From the NCBI RefSeq assembly GCF_018760365.1, contig NZ_JAHIAB010000001.1, forward strand, positions 79,813 to 143,812: 64,000 nucleotides of DNA, read 5' to 3'. Both the position numbers and the translations under genes were made by a program. Numbering within the stretch: position 1 is the first letter of the stretch; the number at the start of each line of letters is the position of its first letter. The notes beneath the pieces were generated by a model, which was not told the DNA's origin, ran no database searches, and was given only the letters and a program-made list of their open reading frames with translations. This document shows, in pieces, positions 34,016 to 43,087 of this stretch. This DNA comes from Pseudooceanicola endophyticus (GTDB lineage: Bacteria; Pseudomonadota; Alphaproteobacteria; Rhodobacterales; Rhodobacteraceae).

Positions 34016-35638
34016 TCAGCTCCAGTTGCCAGGACGGAAGTCCATGGCGAAGGAGGGCGACACCTGCCAACCCATCGACTTCGATTTGGCGGTGAAGGTG
34101 GCGTTCTGGTTGATCACGCCATAGGCCGGATCCTCGCGTTCCAGGATCACCAGCATGCGCTGGAAGGCCTTGCGGCGCGCGGCCTTGTCGGTCGAGGTCT
34201 GAAGGACGCCGCAGAGGGTGTTGACCTCATCGTTGCCGTATTCGCCGGTCTGCACCGCCTGGCCCTGCGGCCCCCACTGGTTCGGCTGGGTCGCGACCGG
34301 ATCGGGGAACGACCCGCCCGAGGACCAGTCATGCACGCCGCGGGTGCCGTTCGGATCCCAGACCTGGGACCAGTTTTCCTTCATCTCGATCTCGACGTTC
34401 AGACCGACCTGCTTCCACATCTCGACCATGACCTGGGCGTTGTTGACCTGAAGCGTGTAGTAGTCGTTCAGCAGGCGGTAGGGGATCGCATCGCCCTTGT
34501 AGCCGGCCTCCTTCAGCAACTGGCGCGACTTCGCGGGGTCGTATTCCGGCGCCGCCCAGTCCGAAAGGTACATGTCGCCGTACCATTTGAACTGATCGCC
34601 CTTGGGCACCACGGTCTTGCCCATCCAGAGCTGGTCCACGATCATCTGGCGGTCGATGGCATGCAGCATGGCCTGACGGACGCGCGGATCGACCAGCGCG
34701 GTGTCGTGCTTGTCAAAGCAGGTGACGCGGATGTTGTTGATGATGCCGCCGACGACCTCCAGGCGAGTGTCGCTTTCGACCTGGGCGAACTGGTCCGGCG
34801 TCAGGTCGCAGGCCATGTCGTACTGGCCGGCGCGCACGCCGTTCACCCGCTGCGCGGCCTCGGGCACCTGCACGAAGCGGATGCGTTTCAACGGCGGCAG
34901 GCCACCCCAGTAGTCATCATGAGAGACCAGCACCAGCTCGGTATCGGGATCCAGCTTTTCGACCTTGTAGGGGCCGGTGCCGACCGGGGCGCGGGCGAAA
35001 TCAAGCCAGCTCGGGGCCTCTTCGAAGGCGCGGCGGCTGATGATCTGCGAGCCGAGCGCCATGATCCGGCCTTCCATCGTGACGTCCGGCGTCGCGTTGA
35101 TGAAGCGGACCTTGTAATCGCCCACGGCCTCGACCTTGACGAGGCTCGGCCAGAGGCGGCGGGCCACGGCGGGCACCTGCGGCGGCAGCTCCTTGGTGCG
35201 GGCGGTCACGGTCCGCTCGACCACGGAGATGGTCTTGTCCCAGCCCTCGGGCGTGGTGTCGCCCATCATGCGGTCGGGGCTGAAGGTGAAGACGACATCC
35301 TCGGCGGTCAGTTCATCCCCGTTGTGGAATTTCACGCCACGGCGCAGGTCCAGCTCGACCGTCTTGTCGTCGATGCGGGTCCAGGCGGTCGCCAGACGCG
35401 GGATCGGCGACAGGTCGCCGCGCAGGTCCTGACCGATCAGGCACTCCAGATAGGAATTCATGATGCGGGTGCCGACGTTGGATTGCTCCGACAGTGGATC
35501 AAGCGTGTTCGAGGTCGCCAGTTTCTGCACGGCGATGGTGATTTCGGGACGGCCTGCGGCCTGGGCGAAGGAAAGGCTGGGGGCGGCCAGAGCACCGGCC
35601 GTGAGGCCGAGGAACCGGCGACGGGGAAGGAGAAGCAT
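34016..35638 (-). CDS. ABC transporter substrate-binding protein, SBP_bac_5 family, Tat-type signal
   Basis: About 540 residues. The N-terminus MLLLPRRRFLGLTAGALAAPSLSFA has the R-R-x-F-L pattern of a twin-arginine signal (residues 1-26), so it may be exported folded. The body has ITIAVQKLATSNTLDPLSEQSNVG, LATAWTRIDDKTVELDLRRGVKFHNGDELTAEDVVFTF, and VRQAMLHAIDRQMIV. ATG 35638 follows AAGGACAG; the ATG at 35878 would put 80 residues in front of the signal and lies in the hydrolase gene. It is the periplasmic receptor for this importer. Confidence 0.92.
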   Translation of the reverse strand: MLLLPRRRFLGLTAGALAAPSLSFAQAAGRPEITIAVQKLATSNTLDPLSEQSNVGTRIMNSYLECLIGQDLRGDLSPIPRLATAWTRIDDKTVELDLRRGVKFHNGDELTAEDVVFTFSPDRMMGDTTPEGWDKTISVVERTVTARTKELPPQVPAVARRLWPSLVKVEAVGDYKVRFINATPDVTMEGRIMALGSQIISRRAFEEAPSWLDFARAPVGTGPYKVEKLDPDTELVLVSHDDYWGGLPPLKRIRFVQVPEAAQRVNGVRAGQYDMACDLTPDQFAQVESDTRLEVVGGIINNIRVTCFDKHDTALVDPRVRQAMLHAIDRQMIVDQLWMGKTVVPKGDQFKWYGDMYLSDWAAPEYDPAKSRQLLKEAGYKGDAIPYRLLNDYYTLQVNNAQVMVEMWKQVGLNVEIEMKENWSQVWDPNGTRGVHDWSSGGSFPDPVATQPNQWGPQGQAVQTGEYGNDEVNTLCGVLQTSTDKAARRKAFQRMLVILEREDPAYGVINQNATFTAKSKSMGWQVSPSFAMDFRPGNWS

Positions 35639-35658
35639 CTGTCTGTCCTTGAACGGGT

Positions 35659-37194
35659 TCAATGGGAGGAACGGCGGTCCAGGAACCCTTCGGGGTTGCT
35701 CTGGAACACGGTGAGGGTGCGGTCGGCATGGCGCATCCGCCAGCTCAGCATCTTCTGCGCATAGATGCGCAGGGTGTCCGCATGGGCGGGGTCTTCGGCC
35801 AGGTTGATGAACTGGCCCGGGTCGTTCTTCAGATCGAAAAGCAGCGGCGGCATCGCGGTGAAATGGACGTATTTCCAATCTCCGTCCTGAATCACGCAGA
35901 GCCCGGCCTCGTGCTGGCCGACGCCAAGCGCGGCCTCGTGTTCGCGCCCGAAGGCATCGCGGCTGTCGAATTCGTAATGCAGCGCCTCCCGCCAGCCCTC
36001 TGGGCGCCCGCTCTCAAGGAAGGGCAGCAGCGAATGGCCATCGACCGTATGAGGCACGCTGCCCCCCAGCCAGTCGAGGATCGTCGGCATCACGTCGATG
36101 GATTCGGTGAAGGCGGTCTCAATCTCTCCGGCGCGGGATTTGCGACGGGGATCCTTGATCACCAGCGGCACCCGGAAGCTCTGGTCATGGTAGCAGGTCT
36201 TGCCCAGCAGATGGTGATCGCCCAGCTGTTCGCCGTGATCCGAGGTGAAGACGATCAGCGTGTCGTCCCAGATCCCGGCGCGGTCGAGCTGGGCAAAGAT
36301 CCGGCCCAGGTGGTCGTCGATCTCGGTGACCAGGCCGTAGTAGGTGGCGCGGGTCTGGCGGATCTCATCATCGCTCAGATCGGCGGCCAGCCCCTCGGCG
36401 CCCTGGAAGTAGTCGCCGCTGCGGTTGGTGCGCAGGTGATGGGCTAGCAGCGGGTGCTGGGCGCCCTCTTCCCGCGGCGAGGGGGCGCGCAGCGGCCCGG
36501 GCATGTCGGCGGGATCGTACATGTCATTGTAGGGCGCAGAGGCGACGAAGGGCGGATGCGGACGCCAGTAGCCCAGATGCAGGAAGAACGGCCGCTCGGG
36601 CGTGCGCCCCTCAAGATAGGTCAGCGCGGCCTCGGTGAAGAAGGCGGTGTCGGAAAGCGGCGCGGGAATGCGCGCGGGCCGGTCCGTGGGACCGGGTGTC
36701 GCGTCGCCCTCGGGCAGCCAGATGTCGTCGCGGTTCGCCGGCAGCGGAAAGCCCTGGCGGGAGACCCAGCCGAAATAGGCCTCCTTCTCGGGCTCGAAGG
36801 AGGCGATGGGGCGGAAGCCCTCCATCACGTCGCCCAGCCAGCGGAAGCGGGGATCGTTCGTCGACAGGCCGCGCGGATCGGGAACCGAGGTCGAATAGCC
36901 GATCAGCGCCGGATCATAGCCGACCTTGCGCAGCTCTCCGGCCAGGGTGGCATGGCGCCGATCCAGCGGCAGGGAGTTCTGCACGACGCCGTGGTTCGAG
37001 GCATAGAGGCCGGTCATCAGGCTGGCGCGCGCCGGGCCGCAGGGGCAGGTCACGGTGACATGGTTGGCGAAGGTGACGCCCTCGGCGCAGAGACGGTCGA
37101 TGTTGGGCGTGCGGATATGCTCGGTCCCGAGCTTCGAGAGGACATCGGCGCGCCACTGGTCGACGACGATCATCAGGACATTGGGTTGGGTCAT
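35659..37194 (-). CDS. phosphonate monoester hydrolase / phosphodiesterase (formylglycine type)
   Basis: A 511-residue member of the alkaline phosphatase/sulfatase superfamily. Motif C52-G-P-A-R holds the formylglycine site inside T-C-P-C-G-P-A-R-A, and D12 (VVDQWRAD) and TSDHGEQLGDHHLLGK provide the metal ligands. The order GYDPALIGY, SVPDPRGLS, DVMEGFRPIASFEPE, EAYFGW and the C-terminal GDWKYVHFTAMPPLLFDL strongly recall the Rhizobium/Burkholderia phosphonate monoester hydrolases, which cleave phosphonate monoesters and phosphodiesters. Those enzymes are promiscuous sulfatases too, so the native substrate is uncertain. ATG 37194 (MTQPNVLM) has GGAAGG upstream. It is the first gene of an operon encoding a complete ABC importer. 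Confidence 0.9.
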   Translation of the reverse strand: MTQPNVLMIVVDQWRADVLSKLGTEHIRTPNIDRLCAEGVTFANHVTVTCPCGPARASLMTGLYASNHGVVQNSLPLDRRHATLAGELRKVGYDPALIGYSTSVPDPRGLSTNDPRFRWLGDVMEGFRPIASFEPEKEAYFGWVSRQGFPLPANRDDIWLPEGDATPGPTDRPARIPAPLSDTAFFTEAALTYLEGRTPERPFFLHLGYWRPHPPFVASAPYNDMYDPADMPGPLRAPSPREEGAQHPLLAHHLRTNRSGDYFQGAEGLAADLSDDEIRQTRATYYGLVTEIDDHLGRIFAQLDRAGIWDDTLIVFTSDHGEQLGDHHLLGKTCYHDQSFRVPLVIKDPRRKSRAGEIETAFTESIDVMPTILDWLGGSVPHTVDGHSLLPFLESGRPEGWREALHYEFDSRDAFGREHEAALGVGQHEAGLCVIQDGDWKYVHFTAMPPLLFDLKNDPGQFINLAEDPAHADTLRIYAQKMLSWRMRHADRTLTVFQSNPEGFLDRRSSH

Positions 37195-37336
37195 CTGCGC
37201 CTTCCACTTTGAAGAAGGCCTCACGCCCTCCCGTTGCGGCGCAGTTCAACGCGGAAGCTGTGTCAGTCGGATAACGTTAGTATGAATATATATTAAAGCT
37301 GAGCGGTAGTGGCGGCCCCCTGCCCCGCACGGCAAA

Positions 37337-37362
37337 ACGGCGCGCCCCGGAGAGCGCGCCGT
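37337..37362 (-). terminator. Rho-independent terminator of the phosphohexomutase gene
   Basis: On the minus strand a 9-bp perfect stem, ACGGCGCGC and GCGCGCCGT with an 8-base loop, is followed by TTTTG. It lies 27 bases after the phosphomannomutase stop and separates it from the hydrolase-ABC operon. Confidence 0.75.
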
Positions 37363-37388
37363 CGGATCTTGCGGAAAATGCGATGGCC

Positions 37389-38780
37389 TCAGGCCAGTTC
37401 GCGGCCCAGCTTGCCCAGATAGCCGGTCACCAGCTCTTCGGCACGACCCGAGGTCGCGGCCTCGGCGTAGCAGCGGAACTCGGGCGCGTTGCCGGAGGGG
37501 CGCAGGTGCACCACGTCGCCGCTTTCGAAGCGCAGGCGCAGGCCGTCGGTCAGATCGACCGCCTCCTCGCTGCCCATGTCGGCAAAGAAGCCGGCCCGGG
37601 CCGAGGCGTCCTCGGTCAGCCTGGCGATGAAGGCCTTGGAGACATCGGTCTCGATCCCGGCGATGCGGTCGGCGGCGGTGAAGCGCGGCGGCAGGGCGGC
37701 AACCAGATCGGCCAGGGTCTTGCCCTCGGCCACGGCGGCGGCCAGCGGCGTCAGGATCGGCAGCAGGCAGTCGCGGGTCATCAGCGGCGCCAGCTTGCCG
37801 GCGGGGCCGGAGGCGGCAAAGCCCAGAAGGAAGCCCCCGTTGGCCTCATAGCCCACCACGGCGGCGGCGGGATCGGCGGCCAGCTCGGCCTCCATCGCGG
37901 CGATCACGAAGGGAGAGCCGATCTTGGTGCTGACCACCTTGTCAAAGCCCATCTCCTGCACCAGCGTGTTCGACGACACCGGGGTGCAGATCACCTTGGC
38001 ACCCAGGGTCTTGGCGCTCAGCGCGCCCAGCACGTCACCGGGCACGATGCGGCCGGTGGCATCGGCAACCATCGGACGGTCGGCATCGCCATCGGTCGAG
38101 ATCACGGCATCCAGACCATGTTCGCTGCACCAGCCCGAGAGCATGGCACGGGTCTCGGCGTCCAGCGCCTCGGTGTCGACGGGGATGAAGACATCGGAGG
38201 GGGCAAGGATCACCGCCTCGGCGCCCAGCCCCTCGACGACCTCGACCATGGCGCCGCGCGCGACCGAGCTGTGCTGGTAGACGCCGATCTTCAGACCGGC
38301 CAGGGCGGAGGTGCCGAAACCGTCCTTGTAGCGCTCCACATAGGCGGGCAGCGCAGCGGGGGCCTCGACGATGGGCGCCGGGATGGCCCCGGAGGCGGCG
38401 CGGCCAAGATTGGCGTTGATCCCCTCCTCGTCCGCCTTCGAGATCTCGCCCGAGGGGACGTAGAACTTCAGGCCGTTGCGGTCGGCGGGAATGTGGCTGC
38501 CGGTGATCATCACGGCGGCATGGCCCGCGGCCATGGCATCCAGCGCCAGCGCCGGGGTCGGCAGCGCGCCGCAGTTCATCACCGCCACGCCCTCGGCGGC
38601 GATGGTCTGCATCACCACGGCGGCAATGTCGGGCGAGGACGGGCGCAGATCCCAACCGACATGCACGGCGCCGCCCGTCGGGCAGGCCGCCAGGAAGGCA
38701 CGGGTGTAATCGGAAACAAGTTCGGCGGTCAGCTCGACGACAAGGCCGCGCAGGCCGCTGGTGCCAAATTTGGGAGCCAT
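37389..38780 (-). CDS. phosphohexomutase (phosphomannomutase/phosphoglucosamine mutase-like)
   Basis: About 463 residues of the alpha-D-phosphohexomutase family. It contains FGTSGLRG near the start, the catalytic serine loop MITGSHIPADRNG (phosphoserine at ~S98), and the metal-binding DGDADRP. The catalytic loop reads TGSHIPADRNG instead of the usual TASHNPxxYNG, so specificity (mannose, glucose or glucosamine phosphate) cannot be decided. ATG 38780 has AAGGAAA upstream; the frame is open far upstream but without family residues. It supplies hexose phosphate for polysaccharide. Confidence 0.86.
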   Translation of the reverse strand: MAPKFGTSGLRGLVVELTAELVSDYTRAFLAACPTGGAVHVGWDLRPSSPDIAAVVMQTIAAEGVAVMNCGALPTPALALDAMAAGHAAVMITGSHIPADRNGLKFYVPSGEISKADEEGINANLGRAASGAIPAPIVEAPAALPAYVERYKDGFGTSALAGLKIGVYQHSSVARGAMVEVVEGLGAEAVILAPSDVFIPVDTEALDAETRAMLSGWCSEHGLDAVISTDGDADRPMVADATGRIVPGDVLGALSAKTLGAKVICTPVSSNTLVQEMGFDKVVSTKIGSPFVIAAMEAELAADPAAAVVGYEANGGFLLGFAASGPAGKLAPLMTRDCLLPILTPLAAAVAEGKTLADLVAALPPRFTAADRIAGIETDVSKAFIARLTEDASARAGFFADMGSEEAVDLTDGLRLRFESGDVVHLRPSGNAPEFRCYAEAATSGRAEELVTGYLGKLGRELA

Positions 38781-38890
38781 AATGGATTTCCTTCTAAAAG
38801 ATTTGAGAATTTTCTGGCCGAGGTTGCGCCCGCTTGCAACCTCGGAAACCTTCCGGGCCGTTGCGGAACGCCGCCCTGCCCATTCCGCCA

Positions 38891-39940
38891 TCAGCCAGCG
38901 GCGGGAAAGCGCGTCCGGGTGCGGTTGGCGAAGGCCACGAGCGAGAGCATCACCGGCACCTCGACCAGCACGCCCACCACCGTCGCCAGCGCCGCACCGG
39001 AGTTCAGCCCGAACAGGCTGATCGCCACCGCCACCGCCAGTTCGAAGAAGTTCGACGTGCCGATCAGCGCGCAGGGTGCGGCGATCCGGTGCGGCACCTT
39101 CAGCGCGAAGGCCGCGCCATAGGCCAGGGCGAAGATGCCGTAGCTCTGGATCAGGATCGGAAGGGCGATCAGCGCGATGACCAGCGGATGCGCCAGGATC
39201 ACCGCGCCCTGAAGCCCGAACAGGATCGCCACCGTGGCGATCAGCCCCAGGATCGACCAGGGCTTGGCGCGGGCCGAGAAGGCCTCGACCGCCGCCTTGC
39301 TGCCCAGCCGCGCCCGGGTCAACGCCCCCGCCAGCAGCGGCAGCGCCACGTAAAGCAGCGTCGCCAGCACCAGGGTTTCCCAGGGCACGCGGATCTCGGT
39401 CACGCCCAGCAGGAACGCCACCACGGGTGCGAAAACCACCACCATGATCAGATCGTTCACCGAAACCTGGACCAGCGTGTAGGTGGCATCGCCGCGCACC
39501 AGCTGCGACCAGACAAAGACCATCGCCGTGCAGGGCGCCGCCCCCAGCAGGATCAGCCCGGCGATGTACTGCGCGGCCTGCCCGGGCGCCAGGAAGGCCG
39601 CGAAGAGGTGGTCGAAGAACAGCACCGCCAGCGCCGCCATGGAGAAGGGCTTGATCAGCCAGTTGACCACCAGCGTCACCAGCAGGCCCCGGGGCTGGCG
39701 CGCCACCCCGGCAACGGCACGGAAATCGACGCCCACCATCATCGGATAGACCATCGCCCAGACCAGCACCGCCACCACAAGGTTGATCCGCGCCACCTCG
39801 GCCCGGGCGATCAGCCCGACCAGCCCCGGCGCCAGCACACCGATCGCGATGCCCCCCGCCATGGCCAGCGCCACCCAGAGCGTCAGCAGCCGTTCGAAGC
39901 GCCCCATGGCAGGGGGAAGGGAAAGGTCGGTCTGGGTCAT
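38891..39940 (-). CDS. acr3: arsenite exporter / bile acid:Na+ symporter superfamily, Acr3 type
   Basis: A 349-residue membrane protein of the ACR3 family, which expels arsenite or antimonite. Family landmarks are [32 protein letters not shown] (with the essential cysteine of Acr3), VNDLIMVV, and [15 protein letters not shown]. About ten helices are apparent. It begins after GGAGCCCCC. No arsR or arsC lies nearby; instead a divergent IclR regulator does, so its control may differ from standard ars operons. Confidence 0.88.
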   Translation of the reverse strand: MTQTDLSLPPAMGRFERLLTLWVALAMAGGIAIGVLAPGLVGLIARAEVARINLVVAVLVWAMVYPMMVGVDFRAVAGVARQPRGLLVTLVVNWLIKPFSMAALAVLFFDHLFAAFLAPGQAAQYIAGLILLGAAPCTAMVFVWSQLVRGDATYTLVQVSVNDLIMVVVFAPVVAFLLGVTEIRVPWETLVLATLLYVALPLLAGALTRARLGSKAAVEAFSARAKPWSILGLIATVAILFGLQGAVILAHPLVIALIALPILIQSYGIFALAYGAAFALKVPHRIAAPCALIGTSNFFELAVAVAISLFGLNSGAALATVVGVLVEVPVMLSLVAFANRTRTRFPAAG

Positions 39941-40043
39941 GGGGGCTCCGGCGGATGGGTTTTCCCAGACCTACGTCAGCCGCCGCGCTCTGCCAATGCA
40001 CAGGCCGATGACACCTTGCCGCCACCCCGACCCTGCGCGCTAT

Positions 40044-40072
40044 TTGACATTTGTTCACATGGTGCACTAACT
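40044..40072 (+). promoter_or_regulatory. sigma-70-type promoter of the IclR gene
   Basis: TTGACA (40044-40049), 17-base spacer and CTAACT (40067-40072). The IclR ATG at 40079 is only 6 bases after the -10 element, so the transcript may be nearly leaderless. The spacer contains GTTCACATGGTGCAC, a short dyad suitable for autorepression. Confidence 0.4.
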
Positions 40073-40078
40073 GGGGAC

Positions 40079-40840
40079 ATGCCGATCAAGCAGACAGATT
40101 TCATCGCCAGTTTCGCCAAGGGCCTCCAGGTCCTCGAATGTTTCGGGGCCGAGGCCGTGCGCCTGTCAATCACCCAGGTCTCCGAGGCCACCGGCCTTGA
40201 CCGGGCGACGGCGCGGCGCTGTCTTCTGACCCTGGCCGAGCTGGGCTATGCCGAACATGACGGCAAGTTCTTCCAGCTGACCCCGAAGGTGATGCGGCTG
40301 GGCATGGGGGCGCTGGCCAGCCTGCCACTGACCCGCATCGTGCAGCCCTGGCTTGAGGAGCTTTCGGGGCGGATCGGCGAATCGGTCTCGGTCTCGATCC
40401 TCGACGGCACGGAGATCGTCTATGTCGCCCGGGCCGCACAGCGCCGGGTGATGTCGATCAGCCTGATGCCCGGATCGCGCCTGCCGGCCTACTGCACCTC
40501 CATGGGGCGGGTGCTGCTGGCCGCCCTGCCCGAGGCCGAGGCCCGCGCCGTCATCGAACGCTCGCGCCGGGTGGCGCGCACGCCCCAGACCCTGACCGAC
40601 CCGGAGCAGATCATGGCCCGCCTCGACCAGGTGCGCCACAGCGGCTACGCGATCATTGATCAGGAGATCGAGACCGGCCTGCGCTCGATCGCGGTGCCGC
40701 TGATGAATGCCCATGGCAAGGTGGTGGCAGCGCTGAACACCGGCCTGCCGGCGCTGCACGCCGATCCCGAGGAACTGGCGCGCGACTACCTGCCCGCCCT
40801 GCAATCGGTGCAGGCCGGGCTGCGCAGCGTTCTGCATTAG
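40079..40840 (+). CDS. IclR family transcriptional regulator (PcaR/PobR-like)
   Basis: A 253-residue IclR regulator. The winged helix (LSITQVSEATGLDRATARRCLLTLAELGYAEHDG) and effector domain (YCTSMGRVLLAALPE, YAIIDQEIETGLRSIAVPLMN) resemble PcaR/PobR-type regulators of aromatic degradation. ATG 40079 is chosen because the family begins here. A PcaC-like gene occurs 3 kb downstream but there is no other beta-ketoadipate gene in the window. Its stop overlaps the convergent TetR gene by 4 bases. Confidence 0.87.
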   Translation: MPIKQTDFIASFAKGLQVLECFGAEAVRLSITQVSEATGLDRATARRCLLTLAELGYAEHDGKFFQLTPKVMRLGMGALASLPLTRIVQPWLEELSGRIGESVSVSILDGTEIVYVARAAQRRVMSISLMPGSRLPAYCTSMGRVLLAALPEAEARAVIERSRRVARTPQTLTDPEQIMARLDQVRHSGYAIIDQEIETGLRSIAVPLMNAHGKVVAALNTGLPALHADPEELARDYLPALQSVQAGLRSVLH

Positions 40841-41520
40841 GGCTGAAGGCGCGCTGCAATTCCCTCCAGCACCAGGGCGCGCTTTCGCAGCCACCAGCGC
40901 CTTGGTTCGCCCCGCATCACCTCGGCGGTGTGGCGCAGGGCGCCCGCCAGTGCCGGTTCCTCCTCGGCCACCTGATCCCAGCGGGCAGCCAGAACCTCGA
41001 CCCGGGGCCGGCCCTCGGCATCGCCCGAGGTGATCCTGCGCCAGCCCAGGAAGGAATCCGAGGTCACGTCGATCAGCGTCTCGACCGCCAGCACCGCATC
41101 GGGCAGCGCGAAACCATAGGCCTGCATCTGCACCACCGCCTCCCCAAAGCTGCGGATGCCGCTGACCGGCATCACCTCCATGGAGCGGATCGCGTCGGCC
41201 AGACCCGGATGACGTTCATAGAGATCCCAGACCGCGTCGCACATCGCCTCAAGGAACAGCCGCCAGTCGCCCTCGGTGCGGCGCCAGTACAGATCGGCCA
41301 CCGCCAGCTCGGCGGCGGCAGCGATGATCTCGTCCCGACCGCGCACATGGCGATAGAGAGAGGAGTGATCGACCCCGAGCTGGGCCGCCACGCTTGTCAC
41401 CGTCGCCACGTCAAGACCGATCTCGAGCGCGGCCCCGGCAATCGCGTCCCGCGAGATCCGCGCGGGGCGCCCCGGCTTTCGGTTGGGGGGGGAAAGATCG
41501 TTGGAGTCGTCTACCTGCAT
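40837..41520 (-). CDS. TetR family transcriptional regulator
   Basis: About 227 residues. DNA-binding domain: AIAGAALEIGLDVATVTSVAAQLGVDHSSLYRHVRGRDEII, at residues ~30-70; the rest is a TetR-type ligand domain (TetR_C_33-like) with W-rich segments. A leading segment (DDSNDLSPPNRKPGRPARIS) precedes the domain. ATG 41520 chosen; ATG 41544 adds eight residues. The NUDIX gene is divergent, 326 bases away. Ligand unknown. Confidence 0.85.
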   Translation of the reverse strand: MQVDDSNDLSPPNRKPGRPARISRDAIAGAALEIGLDVATVTSVAAQLGVDHSSLYRHVRGRDEIIAAAAELAVADLYWRRTEGDWRLFLEAMCDAVWDLYERHPGLADAIRSMEVMPVSGIRSFGEAVVQMQAYGFALPDAVLAVETLIDVTSDSFLGWRRITSGDAEGRPRVEVLAARWDQVAEEEPALAGALRHTAEVMRGEPRRWWLRKRALVLEGIAARLQP

Positions 41521-41846
41521 ACAGCACACCTTATACGCGAGCACTCGGTAAAACCAGTTAAAGCAATGCCTTGCGTCCTATCCAAAGGTCCTATTCCGCA
41601 AAGGCCGTCCCAGTGCGCCCAACCTCGGAGCATTCACCCTTCATATTCCGAATATAAGATTGAACAAGGCACCTCTTGCAGCAGCCTGACCGCCGGTCCC
41701 TGCCTGCCACAGACCTGCAAATATGCTTTTGCGATGTGGACTTCCGGAGGGTCCGCTTGTCATAGATCAAGGAGGCCCGGAAGGTCCGGGTGCACTGATC
41801 CGGCTCTGACCGCCGCCCGGCGCCCCCATCGAAGGACCGAACCGAC
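41521..41846. other. 326-base divergent intergenic region
   Basis: Spacer between the TetR and NUDIX genes, more AT-rich than its surroundings around 41560-41740. It should hold both promoters. No clear TetR operator or RNA was recognised. Confidence 0.5.
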
Positions 41847-42311
41847 ATGACAGCACTTCCTGCCGCGCCCCGGCCCGGACCGTCTCCGGCCCGCCCCGTT
41901 CCGGCAGTGATCGCCGTCGTTGCGCAGGAGGGGGCCGTGCTGCTGGTGCAGCGCTCCAAGGCGCCCGACGCCGGCCTGTGGGGCTTTCCCGGTGGCCGGG
42001 TCGAAGCCGGCGAAACCGTCTTTGCCGCCGCCGAGCGCGAACTGCACGAGGAAACCGGGATCACCGCCCGCGCCGACGACGTGCTGGACGTTCTCGACAT
42101 CCTCGATCGGGACGAAGACGGCGGGCTGCGCTTCCACTACGTGCTGATCGCGGTCCGCTGCGCCTGGCAGGCGGGAACTCCGGTGGCCGGCGACGATGCG
42201 CTGCAGGCCCGCTGGGTCCGGCTCGCCGAGCTGGACGCCGAAGCGCTGGCCCTGTCGCAGGATGTCGCCCGGCTGGCGCATCTGATGCTGGACGGGACCC
42301 ACCCCGCATGA
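41847..42311 (+). CDS. NUDIX hydrolase
   Basis: A 154-residue protein with a full Nudix box, G-x5-E-x7-REL-x-EE-x-GI (GGRVEAGETVFAAAERELHEETGI at ~residues 49-72), which hydrolyses nucleoside diphosphates linked to other moieties. WGFPGGRVE and DILDRDEDGGLRFHYVLIAVRC resemble ADP-ribose or 8-oxo-type Nudix enzymes. It shares 4 bases with the ThiD-like gene, so the two probably cooperate. Precise substrate unknown. Confidence 0.9.
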   Translation: MTALPAAPRPGPSPARPVPAVIAVVAQEGAVLLVQRSKAPDAGLWGFPGGRVEAGETVFAAAERELHEETGITARADDVLDVLDILDRDEDGGLRFHYVLIAVRCAWQAGTPVAGDDALQARWVRLAELDAEALALSQDVARLAHLMLDGTHPA

Positions 42312-43087
42312 CCGGCCCGGCCCGCCTGCTGATCATCGCGCCTTCCGATCCCACCGGCGCCGACGGCCACCAGGCCCGGGCCGCCGCCCTGGCCGGTCTG
42401 GACATCGAGACCTGCTGCATCGCCTCCGGCCTGCTGATGCGCCGCCCCGGGGCCGCCGCCACGCTGCTGGCTCATCCCGCCGATCTGCTGGCCGCGGCGC
42501 TGGAACAGGCCCTGGCCAGGGCCCCGGTCCAGGCCATCCTGATCGGCGCCCTGGGCAGCCCCGGCAATGTCCGCCTGCTCGCCCACCTCCTGCGCCGTCA
42601 TCCGGGCATCCCGGTTCACTGTGCCCCCGGCACGCTGGAGGACGCCCCCGAAGCGCTGATCGCCGCCCTGACAGGCGAACTGCTGCCGCTGTGCAGCCTG
42701 CTCAGCACCGGGCACGACGGCGCCCGGGCCCTGCTGGGCCGCCCTCTGCCCCACCCGCAGGGGATCGCTCAGGCGGACCTGGCCGGGCTGCACGCCCTGG
42801 GCTGTCCCAACGTGCTGCTGCATGCCATGGACGCGGACGGCACGGGGCGGCTGCGCAGCCTGCTCTCCGGCACCTGCGGCCTGCGACGCTTCGAGGCGGT
42901 CCTGCCAGAGGGCGCCGGGAGCACGACCGCGCTCTGCCCGCTGATCACCGCCTTCCTGGCCCGGCTCGAGATTCCCGAGGCGGTGTTCCGCGCCCAGTCG
43001 CATCTGAGCCGCGACACGGTGATCACCGACTACCTGGCCCCCGGCGACATCGCGCGCCCCGTCCGGCTGTCCGGATCGGCCCCCTGA
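42308..43087 (+). CDS. ThiD-like phosphomethylpyrimidine kinase family protein
   Basis: A 259-residue protein of ribokinase-like ThiD fold: N-terminal LLIIAPSDPTGADGHQARAAALAGLDIETCC corresponds to the ThiD DPSGGAGIQAD signature, and TTALCPLITAFLAR to the C-terminal phosphate and catalytic region. Both are degenerate: the GGAG loop and the GTGD/C anion hole motif are not intact, so catalytic activity is doubtful. ATG 42308 overlaps the NUDIX stop. Could be a divergent kinase or a non-catalytic partner. Confidence 0.6.
   Translation: MTGPARLLIIAPSDPTGADGHQARAAALAGLDIETCCIASGLLMRRPGAAATLLAHPADLLAAALEQALARAPVQAILIGALGSPGNVRLLAHLLRRHPGIPVHCAPGTLEDAPEALIAALTGELLPLCSLLSTGHDGARALLGRPLPHPQGIAQADLAGLHALGCPNVLLHAMDADGTGRLRSLLSGTCGLRRFEAVLPEGAGSTTALCPLITAFLARLEIPEAVFRAQSHLSRDTVITDYLAPGDIARPVRLSGSAP

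Noticed and set aside
35659..37194. Generic arylsulfatase for the hydrolase
   Set aside because: The C-P-C-G-P-A-R context and the surrounding motifs match phosphonate monoester hydrolases better than sulfatases, although promiscuous sulfatase activity is expected.
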